A program made the translations under genes and the position numbers. Under the pieces are notes generated by a model, which did no database searches, had not been told where the DNA came from, and saw nothing but the letters and a program-made list of their open reading frames with translations. Source: Granulosicoccus sp965214025 (GTDB lineage Bacteria; Pseudomonadota; Gammaproteobacteria; Granulosicoccales; Granulosicoccaceae). From it: a DNA stretch of 64,000 nt. This document shows positions 43,345 to 52,877 of this stretch, piece after piece. Location of the stretch: contig CBDCAW010000094.1 in the NCBI GenBank assembly GCA_965214025.1, positions 1 to 64,000 on the forward strand. The letters run 5' to 3'. Position 1 is the stretch's first letter, and every line of letters starts with the position of its first letter.

Positions 43345-44553
43345 ATGCCGAAAGTGATGATCGTCGGGGCCGGTGGTGTGGGTGGTGTGGTAGCGCACAA
43401 GTGCGCCACGTTGCCCGAGGTGTTCAGCGAGATCGTGTTGGCCAGCCGTACCGAGAGCAAGTGCCGGACGATCGCCGACCGGATCGCCGCGTCGCTGGGC
43501 CGCACGATAGCCACTGCCGGTGTGGATGCCGATGATGTGCCGCAGATGATCGCGCTGATCGAGAAGCAGAAGCCTGCGCTGCTGATCAACGTGGCCTTGC
43601 CCTACCAGGATCTGAACCTGATGGAGGCGTGCCTGGCAACGGGCACCCACTACATGGACACCGCCAACTACGAACCACCTGATGATGCGAAGTTCGAGTA
43701 TCACTGGCAATGGGCCTACCAGGAGCGCTTTCGCGAGAAGGGCCTGATGGCGCTGCTGGGCTGTGGCTTCGACCCGGGCGTGACCGGTATCTTCACCGCG
43801 CACGCGAAGAAGCATCACTTCGATCGCATCGATACGCTCGACATCATCGATTGCAATGCCGGCGATCATGGCCTGCCGTTCGCGACGAACTTCAACCCGG
43901 AGATCAATATCCGCGAGGTGTCAGCCAGGGGGCGCTTCTGGGAGCAGGGCCGGTGGCACGAAACCGAGCCCCTGTCGGTACGCCATGTGTTCGACTTCCC
44001 CGAGGGGATCGGCGAGATGCCGATGTACCTGATGTATCACGAGGAGCTGGAATCGCTGACCACGCACCTGCCGGAGATTCAACGTGCGCGTTTCTGGATG
44101 ACATTCTCCGACAATTACCTGAAGCATCTGGAAGTGCTGGAGAACGTGGGCATGACCGGGATCGAGCCAGTCGACTTCAACGGCCAACAGATCGTGCCCC
44201 TGCAGTTTCTCAAGGCGCTGCTGCCGGATCCCTCGACGCTCGGGCCGTTGACCAAGGGCCGCACCTGCATCGGCTGCGTGGTACGCGGGCAGAAGGATGG
44301 CAAGGATCGAATCTTCTACATCTACAACATCTGTGATCACGAGGCCTGCTATGCCGAGGTCCAGTCACAGGCCATTTCGTACACCACCGGTGTGCCGGCG
44401 ATGATCGGTGCGAAGATGATGCTCGAAGGGCACTGGATGCAGCCGGGCGTGTGGAATGTCGAGCAGCTCGATCCGGATCCGTTCATGGCAGACCTGAACC
44501 GCTACGGTCTGCCGTGGACCGAGACCTTTCCCGAGTCGGTGAGCCTGGATTGA
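43345..44553 (+). CDS. Carboxynorspermidine/carboxyspermidine dehydrogenase (saccharopine-dehydrogenase family)
   Basis: A 402-residue NAD(P)-dependent enzyme that condenses aspartate semialdehyde with a diamine. It opens with the Rossmann motif KVMIVGAGGVGGVVAHKCA, then ALLINVALPYQDLNLMEAC and GFDPGVTGIFTAHAKKH, and ends ETFPESVSLD. These are typical of the alternative polyamine pathway enzyme found beside nspC in Vibrio and others. With speA and speB here, putrescine is the likely substrate, giving carboxyspermidine (inference). The ATG at 43345 follows a strong AGGAGA 10 bases upstream; the frame also opens earlier at 43309. Its TGA overlaps the nspC ATG. Confidence 0.92.
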   Translation: MPKVMIVGAGGVGGVVAHKCATLPEVFSEIVLASRTESKCRTIADRIAASLGRTIATAGVDADDVPQMIALIEKQKPALLINVALPYQDLNLMEACLATGTHYMDTANYEPPDDAKFEYHWQWAYQERFREKGLMALLGCGFDPGVTGIFTAHAKKHHFDRIDTLDIIDCNAGDHGLPFATNFNPEINIREVSARGRFWEQGRWHETEPLSVRHVFDFPEGIGEMPMYLMYHEELESLTTHLPEIQRARFWMTFSDNYLKHLEVLENVGMTGIEPVDFNGQQIVPLQFLKALLPDPSTLGPLTKGRTCIGCVVRGQKDGKDRIFYIYNICDHEACYAEVQSQAISYTTGVPAMIGAKMMLEGHWMQPGVWNVEQLDPDPFMADLNRYGLPWTETFPESVSLD

Positions 44554-45785
44554 TGCCGGCGTTGCCCGACGTGGCTCCCGTGCCCACCGGTGCAGCTGCC
44601 GGCGCCCCCGCACCCGCCTCGGCGTACCAGCCGTTCGCACGTTTCGACGCGCGGCGCGTACCATCGCCGTGTTTCGTGGTCGACGAGCTTCAGGTCGAGC
44701 GCAATCTGCAACTGCTGCACCATGTGCAGGTACACAGTGGCGCGCGGGTGCTGGCAGCACTCAAGGCGTTCTCGTTGTGGGAGCTGGCACCTTTGACGAG
44801 CCGGTACCTGTCGGGTACCTGCGCCAGCGGCCTGCACGAGGCCATGCTCGGCCGGCAGGAATACGGCGGTGAGGTGCATGCCTATTCCGCCGGCTACACC
44901 GATGCCGATCTGGCGGAGATTCTCGAGATCGCCGACCACGTCGTCTTCAATTCGCCGGGTCAGTGGCGACGTTTCCGGGCCCAGGCCCTGGCCGCTCGAG
45001 AGCGGCGCACCACGCTGAAATTCGGCCTTCGCATCAACCCCGAGCACTCCGAAGGCAGCGTGCCGCTCTACGATCCGTGCGCGCCAGGTTCCAGGCTTGG
45101 CATGACGGCGGAGCAGATCGACGCCGAGCTGCTCCACGGTATCACCGGCCTGCATTTCCACACGCTGTGCGAGCAGGATCTGCCACCGCTGGTGCGCACG
45201 CTGGCGGTGGTGGAAGAGAAGTTCGGCCACTGGTTCCGCCAGCTCGACTGGATCAACTTCGGCGGCGGGCACCACATCACGGCGGCGGGCTATCAGGTAC
45301 AGGCTCTGATCGACCTCATCGTCGACTTCCGATCCCGCCACGCGCTGCAGGTCTATCTCGAGCCGGGCGAAGCCGTTGCCATCCACAGTGGCGTGCTGGT
45401 CAGCGAAGTGCTGGACATCAATGACTCGGCGTTTCGACAGACCATCCTCGATACCTCGGCCACCTGCCATATGCCCGATACGCTGGAAATGCCGTATCGT
45501 CCGGATATAACCGGAGGTGGCAAGCCGGATGAGCACGCCCACACCTATCGCCTCGGTGGCATGACCTGCCTGGCCGGTGATGTGATCGGCGACTACAGCT
45601 TCGCATCACCTCTGGCCGTCGGCGACCGGCTCGTCTTCGACGACATGGCGCATTACACCATGGTGAAGACCTCCACGTTCAATGGCATCGCACTGCCGTC
45701 CATCGCGCTGTGGAATTCCGCTACCGATGCATTGCGCGTCATTCGCAGCTTCGGTTATGAGGACTTCCGCCAGCGGCTCTCATGA
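44553..45785 (+). CDS. nspC: Carboxynorspermidine/carboxyspermidine decarboxylase
   Basis: A PLP-dependent group IV decarboxylase of 410 residues. It decarboxylates the product of the preceding dehydrogenase to norspermidine or spermidine. The PLP lysine is in RVLAALKAFSLWEL (about residue 71), and GLRINPEHSEG, GLHFHTLCEQD, WINFGGGHHI and the catalytic-cysteine region SATCHMPDTLEMPYRP are typical. An N-terminal stretch rich in Ala/Pro (about residues 6-24) is an extension to the family. The ATG overlaps the upstream stop (TGATG), so both are co-translated. Confidence 0.94.
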   Translation: MPALPDVAPVPTGAAAGAPAPASAYQPFARFDARRVPSPCFVVDELQVERNLQLLHHVQVHSGARVLAALKAFSLWELAPLTSRYLSGTCASGLHEAMLGRQEYGGEVHAYSAGYTDADLAEILEIADHVVFNSPGQWRRFRAQALAARERRTTLKFGLRINPEHSEGSVPLYDPCAPGSRLGMTAEQIDAELLHGITGLHFHTLCEQDLPPLVRTLAVVEEKFGHWFRQLDWINFGGGHHITAAGYQVQALIDLIVDFRSRHALQVYLEPGEAVAIHSGVLVSEVLDINDSAFRQTILDTSATCHMPDTLEMPYRPDITGGGKPDEHAHTYRLGGMTCLAGDVIGDYSFASPLAVGDRLVFDDMAHYTMVKTSTFNGIALPSIALWNSATDALRVIRSFGYEDFRQRLS

Positions 45786-45884
45786 AGTGCGCCTGAAGTG
45801 AACCTGGCTGCCTGTGGCGTTGCATTCGGCATGCCTCGGCCATCGACGTGCACAGGCGCTCTGCCATCAACCGGAAAAACCATC

Positions 45885-46875
45885 ATGTCCCTGTCCGACG
45901 ACAAATCCAGCGCACGAGGCGATCAGGCTTTTCGAGCGAAGGGCAACAACGAACGCTGGGAAGATGCAGCCTACGCCGGTGCGCTGAGTTTTCTCAGGCG
46001 TCGCTACAGCCGTGATCTCACAGGTGTGGATGTGGCCGTCAGCGGTGTGCCCTACGACGCCGCCGTGACGAACCGGCCAGGTTGCAGGCTGGGCCCGCGA
46101 GCGATACGCGCAGCCTCCGTGCAACTGGCCGAGCTGCTGGCGTTCCCCTACGGCTTCGACCCGTTCGACACCTTGTCGATGATCGACTACGGCGATTGCG
46201 TGGTCGACCCACACCATCCTGAAACCGTGGTCGCCACCATCGAAGCCCATGCGCGCCACATCATCGACAGCGGTGCCCGTCTGCTCACGCTCGGTGGTGA
46301 CCATTTCGTGACGTACCCGTTGTTGAAGGCCCATGCCGCGCTACACGGTCCGGTAGCACTGTTGCAGTTCGATGCCCATTGCGATACCTGGGAAGACGAT
46401 GGGCGCCAACTCGATCACGGCACGATGTTCACGCGGGCCGTGGCCGAGGGGTTGGTGAATCCCGAGCGCTCCACTCAGGTGGGCCTGCGCACCTACAACG
46501 ATCACGATGCCGGTTTCGAGATTCTGACCGCCCCCTGGATTCACAGGCACGGTATTCACGAGGCGATAGAGGTGGCCTGCGCGCGTGCCGGTGATTCACC
46601 GGTGTACCTGTCGTTCGATATAGACGGGCTCGATCCGGCCTTCGCACCGGGCACCGGCACCCCGGTGGCCGGCGGGCTTGCCAGCTGGCAGGCACTGGAG
46701 TTCATTCGCGGGCTCGAGCCTCTGAACCTTGATCGGTATGGACATCGTGGAGGTGTCTCCTCCGTATGACCATGCCGAGATCACCGCGCTGGCCGCGGCG
46801 AGCGTCGCTCACGACTGGCTGTGTGTGCTGGCGGCACGGCGCGGTGCGAAGCGTCGACCCGTGGGGCGTCTTTGA
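45885..46875 (+). CDS. speB: Agmatinase SpeB, 3' end broken by a frameshift
   Basis: A ureohydrolase that cleaves agmatine to putrescine and urea, linking SpeA to spermidine synthesis. The start is the ATG at 45885. Manganese ligands are visible in LTLGGDHFVTYPLL, LQFDAHCDTWED and LSFDIDGLDPAFAPGTGTPV. In the starting frame the ORF stops near 46767 after an unrelated RYGHRGGVSSV. If one base is removed near g46731 the frame continues as IGMDIVEVSPPYDHAEITA and ends at 46875 after LAARRGAKRRPVGRL, matching the E. coli ending (GMDVVEVAPAYDQSEITA). So either the protein lacks its last helix or the consensus has an extra base. Confidence 0.88.
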
Positions 46876-47035
46876 TGGCGTGAGGGAACAATCGACGCAC
46901 GGGGCGCGACATCGAACACGCGCTGGCCAGTCCACGTCGATCTGACCGCATCGGTGTGGCGCCGAAACGAATTGATTTCTACCCTGAGTCTCGCCTATTC
47001 TTCCTGGCCGCAACATAAGTAATGACGAGGCACGA

Positions 47036-48649
47036 ATGAGTGAGCAGGCGCCGGCAGCGGGTGAGTACGACAAGGACGGCACTCCGGCGGGTAACTCGTC
47101 GGGCACCGGGCGCGGAGCCCGCCTGATCTGGACCCTGCGCCTCGCAGGTCTCGCTGCCGCGTCGATCGTCTGGCTGTTGCTGGCAGGCTCCGAGAACCTG
47201 TCACCCGACGCTCGCTGGGTTGCCGCGATCGGCACCCTCATGGCCATCTGGTGGATGACCGAGGCCATACCCCTGTCGGCTACCTCGCTACTGCCCATCG
47301 TGCTGATACCGCTGTTCACCGGAATTTCGGTCAGCGATACGACCGCCCCCTATGCCAGTTCCATCGTTTTCCTGTTCCTCGGTGGTTTTCTCATCGCCAT
47401 CGCGATGGAGAAATGGAACCTGCACCGCCGCATAGCCCTGTTGACGCTGGCGCGTGTCGGCGTGGAGCCTCGGCGCATCGTGCTGGGCATGATGATCTCG
47501 ACCGGCTTCCTGTCCATGTGGGTATCGAATACCGCGACCACCCTGATGATGCTGCCGATCGCGCTGTCAGTGCTGTCGCTGGTGGTGGAACGCTCGAAGA
47601 ACACGGATCAGGATGCCTCGGTCGGCGAGGATCTGCACGCCGGCGGTCGTATCAGCGACGTGATCGACGATGACAACATCAAGAAGTTCGGCGTCTGCCT
47701 GGTGCTGGCCATCGCCTGGTCTGCCTCGATGGGTGGTCTGGGTACGCTGCTGGGTAGTCCCCCCAACGCGATCGTGGCGGGTTACGCCGCCGATGAGCTG
47801 GGCCGGGACATCGGCTTTCTCGAGTGGATGATGGTCGGCCTGCCGCTGGCCGCGACATTCATCGTGATCGGCTGGTTCCTGATGACGCGCGTGCTCTACC
47901 GTTTCGACCTCGAAGAGGTGCCGGGTGGGCGTGAGATGATCGACGAACAGATCGATGAACTGGGGCCGCTCAGCCAGGGCGAGAAAGCCGTCATGGCCGT
48001 GTTCGGCGGTGCCGCCTTCCTGTGGGTGGTGCCGGGCTTGCTGGCCAGCCTGCCGGGCATGGCCGATGTGCTCGGCCCGCTCGGGGAGCTCGACGATACC
48101 GCGATCGCGATTGGCGCGGGCATCGCGCTGTTCCTCATCCCGGGCAAGGGCAGCGGCAAGATGCTGCTCGAGTGGAAGGATGCCGAAGATGGCCTGCCCT
48201 GGGGTGTGCTGCTGCTGTTCGGTGGTGGCCTGAGCCTGGCGGCGGCGGTTGCCACATCCGGCCTGGACAGCTGGTTCGGTGAACAGGTCAGCGGCCTCGG
48301 TGCGTTGCCGACCCTGCTGCTGGTGATGGCGATCGTCACGCTGGTGCTGTTCCTCACCGAGGTCACGTCCAACACGGCCACGGCGGCGACGTTCATACCG
48401 GTGCTCGGTGGTGTCGCGGTGGGTATCGGTGCCGACCCTCTGACCTTGCTGATTCCGGCTGCCTTTGCGGCCACCTGCGCCTTCATGTTGCCGGTGGGTA
48501 CGCCACCGAACGCCATCGTCTTCGGCACCGGCACCGTCTCGATCGCCCAGATGGCACGTGGTGGTGTGGTGCTGAACGTGATCGGTATCCTGCTGGTGAC
48601 CTTGTTTTGCTATCTGCTGGGTGGTTTCGCACTCGGGCTGGAGTTCTGA
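47036..48649 (+). CDS. SLC13/DASS-family sodium symporter
   Basis: A 537-residue polytopic inner-membrane transporter for dicarboxylates or sulfate. The cytoplasmic N-terminus (about 30 residues) is followed by 12 or more helices. Both substrate-site motifs are present: SNTATTLMMLPIA (about residues 162-174) and SNTATAATFIPVL (about 446-458), each in the Ser-Asn-Thr form of the DASS family, with MTEAIPLSATSLLPI early on. Substrate cannot be told from sequence; DASS members carry succinate, citrate or sulfate. ATG start at 47036. The 160 bases upstream contain the speB tail and a promoter region but no other gene. Confidence 0.9.
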   Translation: MSEQAPAAGEYDKDGTPAGNSSGTGRGARLIWTLRLAGLAAASIVWLLLAGSENLSPDARWVAAIGTLMAIWWMTEAIPLSATSLLPIVLIPLFTGISVSDTTAPYASSIVFLFLGGFLIAIAMEKWNLHRRIALLTLARVGVEPRRIVLGMMISTGFLSMWVSNTATTLMMLPIALSVLSLVVERSKNTDQDASVGEDLHAGGRISDVIDDDNIKKFGVCLVLAIAWSASMGGLGTLLGSPPNAIVAGYAADELGRDIGFLEWMMVGLPLAATFIVIGWFLMTRVLYRFDLEEVPGGREMIDEQIDELGPLSQGEKAVMAVFGGAAFLWVVPGLLASLPGMADVLGPLGELDDTAIAIGAGIALFLIPGKGSGKMLLEWKDAEDGLPWGVLLLFGGGLSLAAAVATSGLDSWFGEQVSGLGALPTLLLVMAIVTLVLFLTEVTSNTATAATFIPVLGGVAVGIGADPLTLLIPAAFAATCAFMLPVGTPPNAIVFGTGTVSIAQMARGGVVLNVIGILLVTLFCYLLGGFALGLEF

Positions 48650-48761
48650 CGCCGAAGCCATCGCTCTCGCGCATCCTCGAGCGGTCGGGCCGAGTAGTCG
48701 GCTCACGGTGCCGCCACGGAGCGACATCGGTTCGGTTGCCCGATGAGCGAACGGCAGCTCG

Positions 48762-49832
48762 TCAGTCGACCACGACCGGTAACGATTGGTCCGAACTACC
48801 CGAGCCGCTTTCAACGGCTGGCAGGTTGGTAGTGTCGGCATGCTCGATTGGGGTTTCCGTGTGCAATGACAGCAGGAAGTGGCGTGCGGTCTCCGCGTGC
48901 GCCAGCGCTTCGACGGCACGAGTATCGTAGGTCTCTGCCAATCGCGAGCCTCTGCTGCGAGTGTTGTCGGCCAACCGTTGCAGGGTAGCGGCCCTCTCGC
49001 TGAGCGATCGAACCGCAACCCACAGTGAGCGCTCGATCACGTCAGACTGCGCACCGAGCAACGCACGCGTGGAAAGGGCATGCCCCACGTGGCAACGAAA
49101 CATGGCCGTGGGGCCACTACCGATCTGCCACAGGGGGCCACCGCAGTCCGGGCAAGCAGTCGCCACCTGTTCCCCCAGTTCATTCACCGCCGCCGGGCGG
49201 CTCGCCGTCGAACCGGAAATGCGCGCCTCGATGGCGATGTCGTCCGGGATCGGAGCCTCGGTTGCCGGTTGCCTGACCAGCCGCTCCAGCAACGCCGGCA
49301 TGTCGTCGAGCGGCACGACGTGATCGATCGTCAGGGCGTCGATCGCCGCCTGTGGCATGTCGGGAAATTCCGCATCGACCGGATCTTGAACGACCAGGAG
49401 CCCCCCACAACGTTGCACGGCCAACATGCCCGCTACCCCGTCGTCGAGCATGCCGGTAAGCTGGACCGCGATCACGCGGCCACCGCATGCGGCCGCCGCC
49501 GTTCGGAACAGCGGATTGATGGCCGGGCGGGTGCGCATCTCCGTTGGCCCGCGTGTCACGGTCACCCGATCATCTTCCACCACCATGTGATGATCGGGTG
49601 GTGCCAGGTATACCTGGCCGGGTGACAACTGTTGTGACGAGTGCACGACCGACACCGGTAGCAACGCGCCGGCCGCCAACACCGAGTCAAGCCTCGACGA
49701 CGCGCTCGATTGATGCACGGTGATGAGTATCGCTGCAGGAAAGCCCACCGGCACCCGCGCCAACAGCTTCCGGATGGCGACGATGCCACCGGCCGATGCA
49801 CCGATGACGACGGTATCGCTGAATGTGCCCAT
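48762..49832 (-). CDS. Stand-alone CheB-type methylesterase
   Basis: A 356-residue protein with a CheB catalytic domain but no receiver. The catalytic triad is Ser13 in GASAGG, His in ITVHQSS (about residue 40) and Asp in LTGMLDDGVAG (about 130; the usual motif is GMGxDG). The C-terminal half contains a zinc-ribbon-like CPDCGG..FRCHVGHALS (about 231-256), common in CheB proteins of non-chemotaxis loci, followed by a helical region. It would demethylate receptor glutamates or act in an unassigned sensory circuit, without regulation by CheA phosphorylation. It is divergent from the GGDEF-EAL gene with 253 bases between starts. Confidence 0.85.
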   Translation of the reverse strand: MGTFSDTVVIGASAGGIVAIRKLLARVPVGFPAAILITVHQSSASSRLDSVLAAGALLPVSVVHSSQQLSPGQVYLAPPDHHMVVEDDRVTVTRGPTEMRTRPAINPLFRTAAAACGGRVIAVQLTGMLDDGVAGMLAVQRCGGLLVVQDPVDAEFPDMPQAAIDALTIDHVVPLDDMPALLERLVRQPATEAPIPDDIAIEARISGSTASRPAAVNELGEQVATACPDCGGPLWQIGSGPTAMFRCHVGHALSTRALLGAQSDVIERSLWVAVRSLSERAATLQRLADNTRSRGSRLAETYDTRAVEALAHAETARHFLLSLHTETPIEHADTTNLPAVESGSGSSDQSLPVVVD

Positions 49833-50085
49833 ACCGCCAGTCTAGCCTGTTGGGCAAGGAATACGCAGTTACCTGTCAAATTGACTGGTCGCTCGACTGG
49901 TCGCAAAGCACAAGAGCGTTGTGTAGATCTTGCCGACCTGATTTCGCACCCCGTGATCGCACGGCGCGACGGCGTGCAGCTTGCTTTCGGAGAGGGCGCA
50001 AGGATCTCGAGCGTATGGAATTTGCGCACTGCACCAGCGTCGCGTATCTGGGCAGTACGCCTCCGCCGACGGTGCAACGGTAACC

Positions 50086-52587
50086 ATGATGACCGTACTT
50101 CCCGATGACCTGCAGAACGGTCGATGCCTGTGGTGCCCCGATACCGATCTATGGATTGCCAACGAGCTCTGGTACCGGATCCAGGGCCTCGACAGCGTTG
50201 ACCGAGAGCCACCCACCTTGCAGAGTTGGCTGGCACGGATGCACCCGGAAGACGGTGTGTCGTTGCAGACGAGTCTTGCTGCACTGCATCGAGGTCGACG
50301 TAGTCATGATGCCCTCGACCTGCGCATCAAGCATGTCGAAGGTCACTGGATCTGGGTAGAGCTACGCATGCGTGTGGATCAGAACAGCAGGTATCGGCGC
50401 CTTGGTGTGCACGGTGTGATGCGCGATATCACCACGAGCAAGCGGCATGAGGCCACCTTGCGCGAGGATCAACTCTTCCTCGGTCAGACGGAACAGGGCC
50501 TGGGGATCGGCAGCTGGCAGGTCGATCTTGCCGATCAGGTGGTTTCATGGTCGGACGAAACCTGCCGGATCCATTGCCGCCCGCCGGGCTACCACCCTGG
50601 CTTTCACGAAACGATCAACTATTTCACGCCCTCCGCCCGTCCGGTGATTCGAGCCTGCCTGGAACGCGCACAGACCGGTGGTGAGCCGTTCGACATCGAA
50701 CTACCCTTGAATCGTGCCGACGGCAGGCGCATCACGGTGCGATGCATCGGCTCGGTCGACTATCGTGATGGCAGGGCCATGCGCATCAGCGGTGCGGTGC
50801 AGGATGTGACTGACACCGCCGAGCGGCTGCTCGAGCAGATCAGCCACCGGCACGACGAACTGGAGCGGGTCAACGAACGGCTGTCGATAGCGACCAGTAA
50901 TGGTGGTATCGGCATCTGGGACCTGGATCTGGCGACCGGCCAGTTCGTCTGGGACGAACACATGTTCAGGTTCTATGGGTTGTACGAGACGACTGATCGT
51001 ATCGTCAGTGCCCGGCAATGGATCGATTTCGTGCACCGAGATGACCGGTCGACGCTGCGCGCTGCGTTCGGCGAGGCGCGTCAGGGCGATGAGCCGAACA
51101 GCATGCACTTCCGCATCATCACCGCCGACGGAGAGGAGCGTCGGATGCACGGGACCTCGCGTGTGATTCGCGACGCCATGGGCCATGCTGTCAGGCTGGT
51201 CGGCACCAATCAGGATGTCACCGAGCAGCATCGCATAGCCAGTGAGCTGACCTGGCGGGCCACTCATGACGAACTGACCAGCCTGGTCAACCGCTCCGAG
51301 TTCGAGTCCATTCTGCAACGCCTGCATGACGCTCTGCGCGGCACCGAAGTCGAGCATACGCTGCTGTTCATCGATCTGGACCAGTTCAAGATCGTCAACG
51401 ACAGTTGTGGCCACCGGGCCGGCGACTTGCTGCTGCGAAAGGTCAGTCGGCTGCTGGAACATGCCGTGCGTTCCGACGACACCGTGGCTCGGTTGGGTGG
51501 CGATGAGTTCGCGGTGATTTTGAAGCGTTGCTCCGGTGACGGGGCTCGGCTCCTGGCCCAACAGATCTGCGATTTGATGGACGAGTTCAGATTCACCCAC
51601 TTGACCCATCGCTTTCGCATCGGTGCCAGCATCGGGCTGGTCAGTTTCGATGGCCGATGGTCAGATGTATCCATGATCATCCGTGCTGCGGATACCGCCT
51701 GCTATGCCGCCAAGGATACCGGACGCAATCAGGTGCACGTCTGGAGCGAGACCGGCGAGGTAACCGCACTTCGACGCATCCAGACTACATGGGCGACACG
51801 GCTGGCGACCGCGCTGGACGGCGATGGTTTCGAGCTCTACGCACAGCGAATCGTGTCTGCCGATTCCGTGCGACCGCACGGGCGGCCGGATAGCGGGCAG
51901 GCGGAAATCCTGCTGCGCCTCAAGGATGAACCGGGCGAGCCGATTCTGCCCGGTGCGTTCCTGCGGGCGGCCGAGCGTTTCAACCTGATCAACCGAATCG
52001 ACCGATGGGTTCTCGATCGAGTCATCACCTGGCTGCAACGACATACCGATGAGGCTACTGTCGGTACCCTGTGGGTCAACCTCTCCGGGCAGTCGATAGA
52101 AGACTTGCGATTCCAGCGTGAGACGCTGGCGCGGTTGCAGGAGGCCGGCAGAGCCCTGTGCGAATCGTTGTGCTTCGAAATCACCGAAACGGCTGCCGTG
52201 ACCAGCCTGGGCGATGCGGCCAGCTTCATCCAGCACCTGCGTGCGCTCGGGGTACGGGTGGCGCTCGACGACTTCGGTGCCGGCGCTTCGTCCTTCGGCT
52301 ATCTGAAGAATCTGCCGGTGAATTACCTGAAGATCGATGGCCAGTTCGTTCGCAACCTGACTGATGACCCACTGAACGATGCAGCGGTTCGCTGCTTCAC
52401 CGACGTGGCACGCATCATGGGCATCCGATCGGTTGCCGAGTTCGTCGAAACGCCAGCCGTACTCGATCGGCTCGGTGCGATCGGCGTCGACTACGTGCAG
52501 GGATGGCTGCTGCATAAGCCGGTACCGCTGGATCAGCTGTTGACGGAAACCCGGTTCGAAACAGCCGACTCAGCCACGGTCGGCTGA
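50086..52587 (+). CDS. PAS-GGDEF-EAL cyclic-di-GMP protein
   Basis: An 833-residue cytoplasmic protein without membrane segments. It has two or three PAS repeats with PAC tails (VMRDITTSKRHEATL; VQDVTDTAERLLEQI; GTNQDVTEQHRIASEL), then GGDEF from about residue 395 (RLGGDEFAVIL near 470 is a full motif) and EAL from about 565. EAL residues are conserved: EILLRL, WVNLSGQS, FEITETAAV, DDFGAGASSFGYLK, KIDGQFV, EFVETPAVL and QGWLLHKP, so phosphodiesterase activity is likely. Ligand input through PAS sets c-di-GMP turnover. The start is chosen at the ATG at 50086; an in-frame stretch upstream to 49981 looks non-coding. Confidence 0.9.
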   Translation: MMTVLPDDLQNGRCLWCPDTDLWIANELWYRIQGLDSVDREPPTLQSWLARMHPEDGVSLQTSLAALHRGRRSHDALDLRIKHVEGHWIWVELRMRVDQNSRYRRLGVHGVMRDITTSKRHEATLREDQLFLGQTEQGLGIGSWQVDLADQVVSWSDETCRIHCRPPGYHPGFHETINYFTPSARPVIRACLERAQTGGEPFDIELPLNRADGRRITVRCIGSVDYRDGRAMRISGAVQDVTDTAERLLEQISHRHDELERVNERLSIATSNGGIGIWDLDLATGQFVWDEHMFRFYGLYETTDRIVSARQWIDFVHRDDRSTLRAAFGEARQGDEPNSMHFRIITADGEERRMHGTSRVIRDAMGHAVRLVGTNQDVTEQHRIASELTWRATHDELTSLVNRSEFESILQRLHDALRGTEVEHTLLFIDLDQFKIVNDSCGHRAGDLLLRKVSRLLEHAVRSDDTVARLGGDEFAVILKRCSGDGARLLAQQICDLMDEFRFTHLTHRFRIGASIGLVSFDGRWSDVSMIIRAADTACYAAKDTGRNQVHVWSETGEVTALRRIQTTWATRLATALDGDGFELYAQRIVSADSVRPHGRPDSGQAEILLRLKDEPGEPILPGAFLRAAERFNLINRIDRWVLDRVITWLQRHTDEATVGTLWVNLSGQSIEDLRFQRETLARLQEAGRALCESLCFEITETAAVTSLGDAASFIQHLRALGVRVALDDFGAGASSFGYLKNLPVNYLKIDGQFVRNLTDDPLNDAAVRCFTDVARIMGIRSVAEFVETPAVLDRLGAIGVDYVQGWLLHKPVPLDQLLTETRFETADSATVG

Positions 52588-52877
52588 TCCCGAGGCACCG
52601 GTGGCTCTGCTACCGCACCATGACGGTTCCGAGCTCGCGATATCCGATGCGACGGCCCCTCTGTTCTGCATGGCTCCCGGACAGAGGCTTCAACGATGAC
52701 CGGTTGTAAATTCGCGTTCGGTTAACCTGCGGGCGATCCGGTTTCGGTACACTTCCGCGCTTGACAAACTCCACGCGTGACGTTCCCGGCATGTCGTCGT
52801 GTTGACTTGCAGCGCTTCTCATATCTTGTATCCTCATGTTCTATGCGGACTTACTGCGATAGATCAACGGTTTCCGG

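Noticed and set aside
44502..45542. Minus-strand 346-residue frame opposite nspC
   Set aside because: Shadow of the plus-strand gene, which has all PLP-decarboxylase motifs.
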